Part shown: piece after piece, positions 47,004 to 58,137 of the stretch
How positions within the stretch are numbered: the first letter of the stretch is position 1
Layout of the letters: each line of letters starts with the position of its first letter
Assembly (NCBI RefSeq): GCF_963583255.1
Contig: NC_084807.1
Location: 4,816,872 to 4,880,871 of the forward strand
Direction of reading: 5' to 3'
DNA: 64,000 nt
Source: Pyrus communis
Taxonomy: Eukaryota > Streptophyta > Magnoliopsida > Rosales > Rosaceae
Notes under the pieces: model-generated
Told to the model about the DNA's origin: nothing
The model's database searches: none
What the model saw: the letters and a program-made list of their open reading frames with translations, nothing else
Program-made: the position numbers and the translations under genes

Positions 47004-49848
47004 TGTGACAACCCGTCCCTAGTTCTACGATTTTATAAATTTTTAAAATGTGAATTTACGAAAATGCCCTAAAGGCAAGGGTATTGACTTTCGTTGACCG
47101 TTAGTTCATGATGCATATGAACTATTACTTTACTGTATTCCAGAAGTACTCGACGGTGCAAACGCGTAGACACAAGCAGAACTGAGATCAGAACTACGAT
47201 AGAGGTTTTACAGAATTACAACTTCGAAAAGTATTTTTTTTGTAAAGGTTACTATTTATTATATTATTATTTTAAATTATATTGTGAGAAATAAGGGAAA
47301 AGAGAAGAAAGAAACGGAGGAAAGAAGGGAGAAACGAGAAGAATGAGGGGGCTACTGCCCAATTAGATGAGAAAAAATGAGAAGGCTGCTGCCCAATCAG
47401 AAAGAAGAGAAGAAGAGAGTGACCAACCATAGAAGAAAGCAAGGAGGGGAAAGGAGATACACCGGATCCTCCTTAACCCATTTTGCAATCCGACCCCATG
47501 CCGATTTCCGACAGCTTCCCGTCCAATTTTTCGGCTTTCTTCAACCTCCCATCACCATCAACCCTCATCACAACATCCCAGCACCTAAGTCTAGCTAGAC
47601 CCGACGAGTTTTAGCCCTGATGTACGAGAAAACCCACTTACAGGTCCAGGTGGTTCTCGGCTTTAAACCACCATTGGTGAAATGATTTCTTTCGATCTCC
47701 ACCACCATTACACTCTCCTTGAACCCAAGAACAAAGCCCAAATAACCTTGGGGGTGATGGAGCACCGGAGAAGGCAAATTGAAGTGCACCTATTTCTAGG
47801 GTTCTAGCGGGTTCGTGGCGAATTAAGGCTTTTCCCAGCCAAATTGGACTTGTCCACATGTATAAAACTTGCTCCACTTATTGAGATCTTCATTTCAGTA
47901 AAATTTGAGAATGTTTAGAAATAGTTGAATTTTTCCGGTGAGTCACCGCGGTGCTTGGGCCAAGACCCCACTTGCCCTTCCTAAACTAATTTGGGTACCC
48001 AAATTCCATATTTGACACCCGATTGACGAAATTCCGTCATTTGAGCATACTTTCGTTAAGGTCAACCACTTGAACATTATAGCAATCGATGATTTGACCG
48101 TTGGATCGTCACCAAACTTTTAATATGTAATAGTAAGTAATATTTATGGACCATAGAAACTTATGGATCGGGAATTCGACGTACGGATCTCTCCAAATTG
48201 GATTTGTAAATTCGTAAAATAAAACGTTGACCGCTACTTAATTTTAGCGATTGGCGGATATCCGACCGTTGGATCATTTCGAAACTTTAGGATGTTATTC
48301 TAGAAGCTTATTGAAACTATTGGGAAGTTACGGATTAGAAATCCGAAGCATAGATCTTAGGATCGAGTTACATAGGGTTGTGGACCATACTGTCAACCTT
48401 TGACCGATGGTTGACTTTTGGTCGATGGGTTTCAAATCATTCTAGAACATTCTTAGAGATGTGTTTTATGCAAGTTACATGTTCTATCGTTAAGAATTCT
48501 GAGACTGATTTGATAATTGTTCTAGGCAATGATCGTTCGTGATGCCTCGATATTCATGCTAAAGAGTTGTAACGCGGACTCCAGATTAGTGGGTTTTTCC
48601 TTTTTAAAGTGTGTGTGAGTGTGTGTGTGTGTGTGTATGATTGATAGTTTCCATTTATGCCTTTGAAAAAGAATTCCTTACGTACGCTCAGATTTGACTA
48701 AAGTTTATAAGAATTAGTGAAATAACAGAAAATTATGAAGTTATCATAAATCTTACGGGATGCACAGGTATGATTATAATCTTTGATGCCATGATTAAAT
48801 AATGTTATAAGAAATGTTGCACTATTATGAAATGCCAAAATAATCCTACAGGATGCGCAGGTAAGTTTGTTATGTTAATTAGAACTATTAAATCATTGTG
48901 GCATTCTTATATTTATGTAGTCTGCTCATCATTGTTGCACCCCGGTTTTAGTGCTCGCCCCAGGCTAGGGCCAGTCCTTCACATGTATGTTCACCTCCGC
49001 ACCGCACCCTCACCGTTCATCTTGGATCCAAGTAGGTGCCAGTCCTATCGTATAGGTCGCATTAGGTGACCGCGATTATTGTCAGTTTTCATGTGATTGT
49101 AGCCTTAGAGCATATATTATGATTACACACAGTCCTGTCATACAGGTCGCATTAGGCGACATCAACTCGTAGATGACCACGATTATCGCCAATCTTCATG
49201 TGATCATAACACTAGAGCGTATATTATGATTACACTCAGTCCTATCATACATGTCGAATTAGGCGACTCCAACTCGTGTACTAGTATAGATTGATAAGCA
49301 ATAAGAAAGCATGTGTGCTAGCATAAGTTGTTGAGCACCTTATTTTATTTATATTACTGTTGAGATTTTGTGATTTTGGAATGTCATACATTATTTACGT
49401 TTTGCAGGCTACAGTAAGTATTTTCATATTATACATAGTATGTATATTTTGGAAACTGTACATGTTTTACGGTGAGGGGTTATAACGTTTTCAAAGGTTT
49501 TTATTAAAACTTTATTTTCAGACCCACTCACCCTTGTTTTTCGCCCCTCCAGGTTTTAGTAGCTGAGCTTTCATATCAACGAGGATTCTTAGCAAATCTT
49601 GGGGTAGACGGTTAATTTCGATGGTATAATTTCTCACCTTATTTTACTGTACTGTATTTATGCTCTGACATCACGTGTGAAATTGATTCATTCATGCTCA
49701 CAGCGTACTCTTATATTTAGGCACTTTTAAGTTTAAATTTATTCACATATTTCACCACACTACACTTTATGGCTTCGTCACCTTCCTGGTGTCGGCCAAC
49801 ACAGCTCGATTCGAAGTTCAAGTGGACAATTTGTGTCGGGGTGTGTCA
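47004..49848. mobile_element. Probable solo LTR of a large LTR retrotransposon, ~2.84 kb
   Basis: Starts TGTGACAACCCGTCCC and ends GGGGTGTGTCA, with ACTTT directly after it (49849-49853). ACTTT also occurs at 47000-47004, overlapping the first T of the element by one base, so a 5-bp duplication with a 1-nt ambiguity is likely. The interior has LTR-like content with no reading frame, a purine-rich stretch (47287-47360) and a 90-107 bp tandem repeat at about 49036-49268. A TGTGACAACCCGTCC start is something I associate with large Rosaceae LTRs. No partner LTR lies in the window. Confidence 0.6.
49036..49268. repeat. Imperfect tandem repeat within the solo LTR
   Basis: AGTCCTATCGTATAGGTCGC at 49041, AGTCCTGTCATACAGGTCGC at 49131 and AGTCCTATCATACATGTCGA at 49238 head three related units. 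Spacings are 90 and 107 bp; the second unit has 17 extra bp. Confidence 0.85.
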
Positions 49849-49874
49849 ACTTTCTGTGTTGTGGTTGCGTTAAA

Positions 49875-50075
49875 CGAACCCAAATCCTCTTTGAATCTAA
49901 AAAAATTGAGCCTAAAGATCAAATGACCCGGACTGTTGGAATTTGATCTAACGATTACAATTATTATAACTTTTAAAGAGGCTTCCTGTTTGTAACTGTT
50001 TGATCAAATTTCAACGGTCCGGATCATTTGATTTTTAGGCTCAGTTTTATTAGATTCGGAAAGAACTTGGGTTCG
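49875..50075. mobile_element. Hairpin MITE, 201 bp, 7-8 bp TSD
   Basis: Nearly the whole element folds back. CGAACCCAA at the left end is mirrored by TTGGGTTCG at the right, and AGATCAAATGACCCGGAC by a GTCCGGATCATTTGAT segment. CGTTAAA directly flanks both ends (49868-49874 and 50076-50082), or 8 bp GCGTTAAA if the last G is counted as host. The length fits hAT-type MITEs but is not proof. Confidence 0.85.
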
Positions 50076-50154
50076 CGTTAAATGTATAGTAACAACCTTG
50101 GGACCACCTAAACATCAAATCAAGTAACCAAGTTAAAATTCAAAGTACTGAATA

Positions 50155-50355
50155 AGGATCCTTTCCGGATCCTCTTTGAGAGGATTTCAGAAATCTGTGT
50201 ATCATATCCGTTCACTATACATCATGCGGTCAAAAATCATTTTAAATTTTATTATTTAAAATTGAACACAAATAATATTTGACAAAAAATAACCACACGA
50301 TGAACGGACACGACTCACGAGTCCTTAGGATCCTTGTAAATAGAATCCGGATTCC
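50155..50355. mobile_element. Hairpin MITE, ~200 bp
   Basis: AGGATCC and CCGGATCC blocks at the left (50156-50180) face AGGATCC and ATCCGGATTCC at the right (about 50327-50355). Internal arms ATATCCGTTCACTATACATC and GATGAACGGA, and AAATTTTATTATTTAAAATT, are partly complementary. Non-coding, boundaries approximate. Confidence 0.65.
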
Positions 50356-50441
50356 AAAGTACTATCTACGTATTGTATCTATTAAGAGTTAATTGAATTA
50401 TAATTAGCATAATGATCCAATGTGTCCAACTTATTTGAAAC

Positions 50442-50598
50442 AAAGGAAAATTAATGAAAATGGCTTAAAAACTTTGAGTTTTAACGATAAGAACAAGATA
50501 AAGGGTAAAATGAATAGTACCAGGATTGACTTTTTAGTGTAAAAATATGATTTTTCTTTAAAATAAATAATACCAGGAACTTCTCGTTAAAGTTCCCT
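50442..50598 (-). repeat. Short dispersed repeat, copy 2 (inverted relative to 20751-20907)
   Basis: AAAGGAAAATTAATGAAAAT at the left, then ACTTTGAGTTTTAACGATAA, GACTTTTTAGTGTAAAAATA and ends CGTTAAAGTTCCC. All blocks match the reverse complement of the copy near the first kinase gene. Confidence 0.75.
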
Positions 50599-51621
50599 TG
50601 AAACAAGTGCATACAATGAATATTGAATCAAAGCAAACACTATTTAACCTAACAAAAGACCAGTGCGTACAAATTTACCACGTTGAATGCCTAAGTGGGT
50701 GGGTATCTTGATTTTTTTCAAATTTTTATTTTTTCTTGTTTGTCGTTTCATGGGTTTTCTTTCAAGTTGAAAAAAAAAATTCAAAAATAACCTAACAAAA
50801 GACAACACTACCAAAATTTTAAATTCTATGTGACATGACGTGTAATGACACCAAAGATGGTTGATGTTAAATTTGACAGCAGCTTCAAGTAATTTGTAAT
50901 TTATTATTAAATGCTTTTTATTAATTTTTTACCAATACAATATTTAAATATTTTTACACCTTTTAGTTCATTTCTTCTCATTCCAATTATGTTTATAATT
51001 TGATATACCAGGTGAAGTGCAAAATTTTAAAAGATGTAAAAGTAAACCAATTATGTTTATGATAAACTAGCATATACCTACCCACTTTGTTTGTGAACAT
51101 GTTTTATTTTTGTTTTTAAAATTGGAATAAGAGAGGGAGCGAGAGAACATGAAGTGGGGATAGGGATTTTTGCTTTTCATTTTTTAATTTTTAATATTAG
51201 ATAAATGAAAAATAATCACCTGTAGGTGAGGCTTAAATAAAAAACAGAAAAATTTGGTAATGTAAAATTATATTACTGCCCATCATATTTTGTTGTGATA
51301 GAAGACTAATATTTTTCACCATCTTTCGATTGATAAAGAAAATTTTGTTAATAGGTAGTTTAGATAAAAGCAAAAGGTATGGAAAAAAAAATGTAAATTT
51401 ATTGTAGCAATTATTATTTGTGCTCACATGATTGAGATGTGAAAAATGATGTATACATACAACCTTTCTTTACATCTCCCAGCAGGGGTCCTTCCACACT
51501 AATCACAGCCTTTTTCATCGACAGACAGAGGGAAAGACCTAGTTTCATCCAGATCCAGCAGGTGCTCTTCCATGTTCAAATCCTCTTCATCAACATACGA
51601 ACTAATCACATGCTTTCGGTA
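50599..51621. other. AT-rich spacer upstream of the kinase pseudogene
   Basis: No supported gene. The kinase pseudogene has no recognisable extracellular or transmembrane exon in this stretch. Confidence 0.6.
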
Positions 51622-52524
51622 AATCGGTGCACACACTACTACATTAAGAGGGTTAGAAATCAATTCAAAGACAAGTTGGGAGAGGGAGCCCAGGGAACTG
51701 TTTTTAAAGGAAAACTTTCTTCTGACTTCTTTGATGCTGTCAAACAAGGTCCTCAACAATTCTAAGGGTAATGGGGAAGAGTTCATAAATGAAGCGGGAA
51801 CGATGAGCCATATCCACCACGTTAACGTTGTTCGCTTGGTTGGCTTCTGTGATGACGGATTTAGACGTGCTCTTGTACATGAGTTCTTACCTAACGGGTA
51901 GCTACGGCGTTTCATTTCATCCGCAGACACTAGGAATGCAACCTCTTTTGGGGCAAATTGCAAGACATTGCTCTAGGAATAGCCAAAGGAATTGAATATT
52001 TGCACCATCGATGCGATCAGCGAATCCTCCATTTTGATATCAAACCACATAACGTTTTGCTAGACTATAACTTCACTCCAAAACTTTCAGATTTTGGTTT
52101 GGCCAAGTTGTGCTCCAAGGATCAAAGCATAGTGTCAATGACTAAAGCTAGATGGACCACGGGCTACATTGCACCGAAGTGTTCCCGAGCAACTTTGGAA
52201 ATGTGGCTTATCAGTAAGATGTCTTTAGTTTTGGGATGCATTTGCTTGATATGGTACGAGGTAAAAAGGCTATTGGTGCAACCATGGAGAACACTGACGG
52301 GTCTTACTACCTAGGGACGGTCTATAATCTTCTAGAAGATGGAGAAGACCCAATGGCACCCGGTTGATCATCCTCCTAGGAAGGTGTTGATTCAGATGTT
52401 TGGAGGAGAAAACTCAACCATGTCTCCTAATCCCTTTGCTTCTGCAGGAATAAGAGCAACTGTGCCATCAAGAAATTTGAATCTACAGTTAGAAACAATT
52501 GTTGAGTTAGAGAGTAATGAGTAA
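51622..52524 (+). pseudogene. LRK10L-type kinase pseudogene (kinase domain only)
   Basis: Paralogue of the kinase at 21982-23093. Recognisable pieces in order: RNQFKDKLGEGAQGTVFKGKL, then a frameshift right after the VAVK-equivalent lysine (DAVK). The GNGEEFINE segment is in another frame, a stop replaces a residue after EFLPNG (near 51900), and [20 protein letters not shown] follows. The catalytic HFDIKPHN and SDFGLAK are intact. A frameshift at IAPE destroys the activation-segment end (52174), and about 75 bp are missing between LLEDGED and QWHP. The C-terminal tail SRNLNLQLETIVELE is close to that of the intact gene. The first exons are absent. Clearly non-functional. Confidence 0.9.
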
Positions 52525-53754
52525 TCAGACATTAAAACAAGAGTCCACGTCAGTAATGATCCAAAAGGGTAATCATCCGACATAATATAGGAACGTAGGA
52601 TTGTCAAGAGAACATTTCTTGTACTACGGATGTGTATGCGTAACCGTTGAATAAGAATGATATGCATGTGAGTTTAGGTCAACACGGTGCTAGAATTGTG
52701 TCGCTTAATACAAGATGTAGATGTGGATGGACAAAATTTCACCTCTCAGGAAAGTACCACAATGTCATATTTTTATTCAAATCTTGGCCTATATATGGAT
52801 TCTAATAGTATAAACAAAACCTTACAATGTTATCTTCTAATAGTATAAATAAAAAATTCTCCGAAGGCTCAGTTAGCAAGAGGCCACCCTGAATTTTTGA
52901 AGCAAAAACGTCGCCTAATCAAATAAAAACCCTATCAATCAATAAATACAAGTTGAATGGTTCTTTTATTCTCGTTTTTTCTTTTTTTCCTTTTTCTGAG
53001 TGCTCTTAAATTATTAGAAACAAGATTATCAACATCCATTTGATAACCTAACAATTAAACCATGACCAAAAATAAAAGAGAAAAACTGTTTTGTTACCTT
53101 GGGGCTACCAGATAAGGCAAAAAACAAGTCCACTCATTGACAATGTTGTCCTCAATCCCACCCCACTCGTTGCCATGACCACCTCGACATTCAATCCTTG
53201 CTGCCTCATCACTGCTTTAATCTTCACCCGTTTTACCAAAACACCTCACCAGCATCCTTCCCCAATAATCACTCCTGCAGCACATAATAAACAGGATATG
53301 CCTCGATGCAGCAGAGAGAAAGCCTGCCTTCAAGAGAAAAATAAATTGTAAGTATTACCTTCTTTTTCCCTCGACGGCAACATTATAAGTGTCACTTGAA
53401 CCGAATAAGTTGAGTTTTTTCCTTTTACCTCATACCCAATAAAGGAGCATAAGTTTCCAAACTACTATCAAAGTCTCAATTTCTTCTCAAGAGAACAGTC
53501 AGAGCTAGTATTACAAGCCCACCGTTGATGCATGTTTTCACTCAAAGTAAGAGGATGGAGAACCAACAATTAAGTTGCTCTAAATCTGGAGATCTTAACA
53601 CCAAGATAACGAATACTGGTCAAATTATGAAGAAAGTGTCCTCTTTACAGTCTCACCTTCCCCAGACCCCAACCAACACCACAAAACCCCACACACCCCC
53701 CCCCCCCCCCCCGGGGCACCCTCTCCCCCTTCTACCAAACAGTAGAGTTAGATC
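52525..53754. other. Intergenic region with low-complexity tract
   Basis: No supported gene. It ends in a C-rich stretch including 17 consecutive C at 53696-53712 followed by GGGG. That stretch lies 40 bp beyond the methyltransferase stop codon. Confidence 0.6.
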
Positions 53755-55179
53755 TTAGATCTTCTTTATGGAATTCAAGTATTCTCCTGATACAACCATT
53801 CTTAGTTTGTTAAGGAAAGAGTTTTCACAATCACTAGTAGCAGATGTAACGGGTGACACAACAGCAATAAGAATAAAATTTTCCCCATTTCCAACGTCTA
53901 TTTCATACAACTCATGAAAAACTTCTCTAAACTCACGTATCATTGTTGTGTAAAATGACCGATTTGGAGGAATAACATTTATAGCAAAGATGCCATTATC
54001 ACAAAGAACTGATTTGGCAGCCAAAAGCACATGCTTCCTAACAAACTCGAACGGCGGAGCAATTATACCATCCCCAGCATCACTTGAATCTAAATCAACA
54101 AGCACTACATCAAATTTAGTATGAACGTCATTGCCATCGCCCATGTCACAAGACTCACTACTATCCCCTACCTCATCTGCAAAAATAGAACCGGCAGTCT
54201 GTCCATTAACACGGAAAGCAAGTTTCTCTATAAACTTTATTGCATCCCCAACGTGAACATTGATATGCTCACCATCTTCCAGTCCAAAATACTTCTTAGC
54301 AACCCTTAGAACCTCCCCATCCGCCTCCACACCCACAACCTGAAAACCCAAATGGGCACTTAAAAATCCGAGCAAAGCTCCACCACCAACTCCTAAACAC
54401 AAAGCTTCGGGTCTAAACCCACTTCGAATCTGTTCCTCGACACAAGAAGCAACAAGACTCAGACTTGCTACCATAGGAACCAAATAAGGGTGCACTAAAA
54501 CACTATTATCGAGCCTAAACTCTATTTCTCCAAATTCCACACAATCAAAACCAAAACCCGTCTTCGGAACAATGCGTACCTCCGTTTGAACCAAATTGGG
54601 CAATCTCTTAAACCTCAAACGCCTCCTGAACTCCCTCTTCGAAACCTCGGCGCCACTCTCAATCTCCACATCTTCCACCACCATTTCCCCAACCAGAGAC
54701 CCAACACACCTCTCCAAAACCACACTAGAAACCACATTATCTTCATAACACAAAATGGGTATCTCAGGAATGCCAAATTTGAAGCAACACTTTGGAGATA
54801 AAGCAAGCAACAGAGGTTTCAATTTCAAACTCACCCCGACTTCCTCATCACACGACGTGTCGTTTTTATCCTGACGGTGGTAGATTGGCGGTGAATGGTG
54901 AGCGTCTGCGGATTGGTTGCTGCCGATGAGGATTAGGCGGGAGATCCCGGGAGAGCTGAGAAGGAGCTGGAGGTGGCCCGACTCGGTGGAGAATATCCAG
55001 TCGGACTCGCGGTGGTTGGGGACTAGCATGGCGGCGACTCGGGGTGAGTCAGTGAGTTGAAGAGGTGAGTCGAGGACGGCGACGCGGAGGAGTGAGGAAG
55101 AGTTGGAGGGGTTTGGGAAAGTGAAGGTGATGAAACGAGATGGGGTTATGGTTTCGAATGTGCTCCTCTCCAAAACCAT
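53755..55179 (-). CDS. METTL13/spermidine-synthase-like methyltransferase, single exon
   Basis: ATG at 55179 (MVLERSTFETITPSRF) to TAA at 53755, 474 codons, uninterrupted. The frame extends 22 codons further upstream without an ATG and would run into the hAT element, so I start here. Residues about 1-75 form the N-terminal part of the METTL13 C-terminal half (a TFPNP segment, LRVAVLDSP). The Rossmann fold begins near residue 260 with motif I ALCLGVGGGALLGFL, the acidic ribose-binding residue in VVGVEADGEV, GDAIKFIEKL, and motif IV-like FDVVLVDLDSSD. The C-terminal fold includes GIFAINVIPPN. The family is class-I SAM-dependent; animal METTL13 methylates eEF1A, and the plant substrate is not shown here. 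Length is about that of the C-terminal half of full-length METTL13, so this is a half-length paralogue or a diverged member. Confidence 0.88.
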   Translation of the reverse strand: MVLERSTFETITPSRFITFTFPNPSNSSSLLRVAVLDSPLQLTDSPRVAAMLVPNHRESDWIFSTESGHLQLLLSSPGISRLILIGSNQSADAHHSPPIYHRQDKNDTSCDEEVGVSLKLKPLLLALSPKCCFKFGIPEIPILCYEDNVVSSVVLERCVGSLVGEMVVEDVEIESGAEVSKREFRRRLRFKRLPNLVQTEVRIVPKTGFGFDCVEFGEIEFRLDNSVLVHPYLVPMVASLSLVASCVEEQIRSGFRPEALCLGVGGGALLGFLSAHLGFQVVGVEADGEVLRVAKKYFGLEDGEHINVHVGDAIKFIEKLAFRVNGQTAGSIFADEVGDSSESCDMGDGNDVHTKFDVVLVDLDSSDAGDGIIAPPFEFVRKHVLLAAKSVLCDNGIFAINVIPPNRSFYTTMIREFREVFHELYEIDVGNGENFILIAVVSPVTSATSDCENSFLNKLRMVVSGEYLNSIKKI

Positions 55180-55399
55180 TTCGAATGTGAACAATTCGGA
55201 AAAATGGGGAATTATGAATTCAACAAAGCTCGGACTTATGATCAATGTATTAAAAGAGTGAAGCCTGGGAGAGGCGTCCGAGGGAAGCCGGCTTAGGCGT
55301 GAGGGGAAGCCGACTTAGGCGTGAGGCAAAGTCTCACGGGGTTAAATTTTATTTTTAATATATATGTTTTATATATTATACATATAATTGTATAAATAA

Positions 55400-55512
55400 T
55401 GGGTTGTGCTATCCATACATTCCATTTTACTTCTCACATACCTCTTGATAATTTTTGTCTGTTGATCTTCTATGTGAGAAGTAAAATGGGATGTGTGGAT
55501 ATCACACCCCTA
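55400..55512. mobile_element. Hairpin MITE nested in the hAT element
   Basis: GGGTTGTGCTATCCATACAT at the left faces ATGTGTGGATATCACACCCC at the right. Inner CCATTTTACTTCTCACATA faces TATGTGAGAAGTAAAATGG exactly. Same family as 28971-29134. Confidence 0.85.
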
Positions 55513-55858
55513 AAAAATAATACTATGTAAAATAAACTTCCATTCTCAATTTATCATTCAAATCCATAGTCATTTAAAAGATAATATCATCTAAATTCAT
55601 CATTCAAAGGTAATATCATCCAAATTCATCAGTCAAAAGGTAATACAAACAAAGAAATCAATCATTCGTCCAAATCCTCTTTATCTAAATCAAAATACAA
55701 ACAAAAAAATCAATCATTCATCCAAATCATCTTCATCTAAATCAAAGGCAACATCATCCTCTTCATTGCCAATTGTAGATGAACTTGTATGGTATGTCAT
55801 CAATTCATCAAAAGAATCTTCCGAACCATATTCCAAATTTCTTTGACTTGAGGATCCT

Positions 55859-58137
55859 TCAGTACCCCGTTTTCTTTTGTATGCAATAGAACCCCGAGGT
55901 GAGTAGGCTCTTGAGGAGGAGTAGGCTCACAACGAGGATGAGGAGGAGAAGAATGGGATCTTCTATCTCCGTTATCCATTCATCATCGGAGGCAATTTCT
56001 TCCACAACAATGGGATTGTACTTCTTCCTCCTTTTCTCACTTCTCTCTTGTAAAGCCAAATAGTACTTAACATAGGCTAAAGCATTAAGCCTTTTGTGTT
56101 CAAGCCTATTCCTTCTTTTTGTGTGAATCTACAAATAAATCAATTCTATTATTCAAGTCTAATCATCTTAAGAAAAAATGACACTTAAGATACTAATAAT
56201 ATATTTACTTACCATTGAAAATGTGCTACAATTCCTCTCACATCCCGACGCACTACAAGTAAGGCTAAGAACTCGGATAGCTAACTTCATTAACTCAGGT
56301 GTTTTAGTCCCAAAGTGCTCCCACCAAACCGCTAAAAAAAACAATATTAGTAAAGTAAGTAATTTAAGGGTTAATGATAAAAATATATTAACAATTGACT
56401 AATTAAATCTTACTTGGTGTTCACCTTTTCCTAGTTTGCATAGGCATAGAATCTGCAAATGCACCAAGCCTACCATTATATAAATCCAATTGAATATTGG
56501 CCTATTCATGTTCTTTCCCTTTCCCTAGCATCCTATCCATGCAAGCATACAACCCATTTCGTACTTCATCACTATTTGAGAAATTGTCCTCATACCGAAA
56601 TTATGGGTTTAAGTAATAGCCCACCGCATGTAGTAGTTGATGAAGTTGATCGTCCCATCTACGATCTATCTTTCTTGAAATAGGCATATATTTTATCTCC
56701 ACTTTGTTAAGATTGCTTGCAATTTTCTCTTTTGCAGCATCCATCAACTCATATATAAAACCCATGGGGGGGTTTCTCTCCTCCGAATCAACATATCTCA
56801 AGACACAAACAAGAGGAAGAACACCCTTAATGCAAAAGGAAACTCGACCCCAAAACTCACGATCATGTAGCACATGATGCTTAGCCAACTTTGCTTCACA
56901 AGATTTTGCATAGATACTTCCGACCATTCTTGAGAGGTAAACCAAGCAATAAGATCTTTTTTTTAGCTTTTGTAAGCTTTGTAGTGTAAGGAAAGAAGTG
57001 GCAAACCTAGTGACCGCCGGATGAAGAATTTCTGAATTGTTGGTGTACTTTCTCATCAATGCTAGTACCCATTGATGCCCATATAGATACTTTGAAATAC
57101 ACCTAGCACGTTTGAGTGTGTTATCAAACCATGCCATCTTATAAATATCTTCTAGCATCAAATCAATGCAATGAGCCGCACATGGAGTCCACCACACCTT
57201 CTCTCCTCTTCATAAGTTTTGCCCCGGCATTCTTACAGTTCAAAGCATTGTCGGATATAATTTGAACCACATTCTCCTCCCCGATTTCTTGAACAACATC
57301 AACCAAATATCCATACAACAAATCTTCATTCTTAATAGAGGCCGATGCATCAACCAATTTTAAGAACCAAGTACCTAGCGAGCTATTGACAAGAAAGTTG
57401 ATTAAACACCTACTTTTGCTGTCCGACCATCCATCCGACATAATAGTGCATCCATATCTCTTCCAAGCCTTTTCATGTTCTTTCATCATGCTTTGTACAT
57501 CCTCAACTTCTTCTTTAAGCATCCAAGTTCTATGTTCATGGCTTGTAGGAGCATCAAAGCTAGGACCAAAATCGGATACCGCTTTCACTGCGTTAACATA
57601 ATATTCGTTGTTTGCCACATTAAATCGATTGGCACTAGTGTAGAACCATCGCGCAAGTGCTTGGGAAGCTTGTCTTCGTTCCTCTTTTTTGAAAGATGTA
57701 TTCAATGTGGTTTGACGAGCTTCTGAAACATACCTATCAAGTGGTCCCCTTGACCTAGGTGGTAGAAAAGAACCGGTTTGTTGTGAAGGTGTGACACTCA
57801 CACTCCCACTCCCACTACGTACATATTGTGTCCTTGTTGTGCCCATATCAACACTTTCACTTTCTTCTCCACCACCACAACACAACTCATGGCTAGCTTT
57901 CTTCTTTTCCTTAGTTCCCATAACATTAGCAAAGCATTCTTCCTTCACATTGGGTGGGACTTTTTTACAACTAATCATTCCTCTTGAACTTACACCACCC
58001 AAGTGATGTTTGAATCTAGAAACTGAACCCGTGCATTTGTGGTTACAAAAAACACCATAGAAGTGCTTGGTGATAGGATCAAAATCTTTTGTCCATTGCC
58101 AAGCAAAATCTTTCTTAGAAGAAGCCATATTCTTCAA
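55859..58137 (-). pseudogene. hAT transposase (BED finger, DUF659, dimerisation domain), frameshifted
   Basis: Starts on - near 58137 with a BED-type finger (FYGVFCNHKC, then SRFKHHLGG). A Ser-rich linker with TQYVRSGSGSVS follows, then a DUF659-like segment (WKRYGCTIMSDGWSDSKSR, VQIISDNALNCKNAGAKLM). At about 57190 the frame shifts by one extra base before TPCAAHCIDLMLEDI. The RNase-H-like middle continues to 56601, with later stops. The hAT dimerisation segment lies at 56213-56335 (AVWWEHFGTKTPELMKLAIR, then SASGCERNCSTFSM). The C-terminal tail lies at about 55859-56135, separated by an intron. Frameshift and stops make it non-autonomous. Confidence 0.9.

Noticed and set aside
47377..47877. 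Short frames on both strands within the solo LTR
   Set aside because: No domain similarity, overlapping on both strands, and inside a repeat with LTR character.
55180..55245. 22-codon N-terminal extension of the methyltransferase
   Set aside because: It has no ATG, only a TTG inside the hAT terminus; the ATG at 55179 is a better start.
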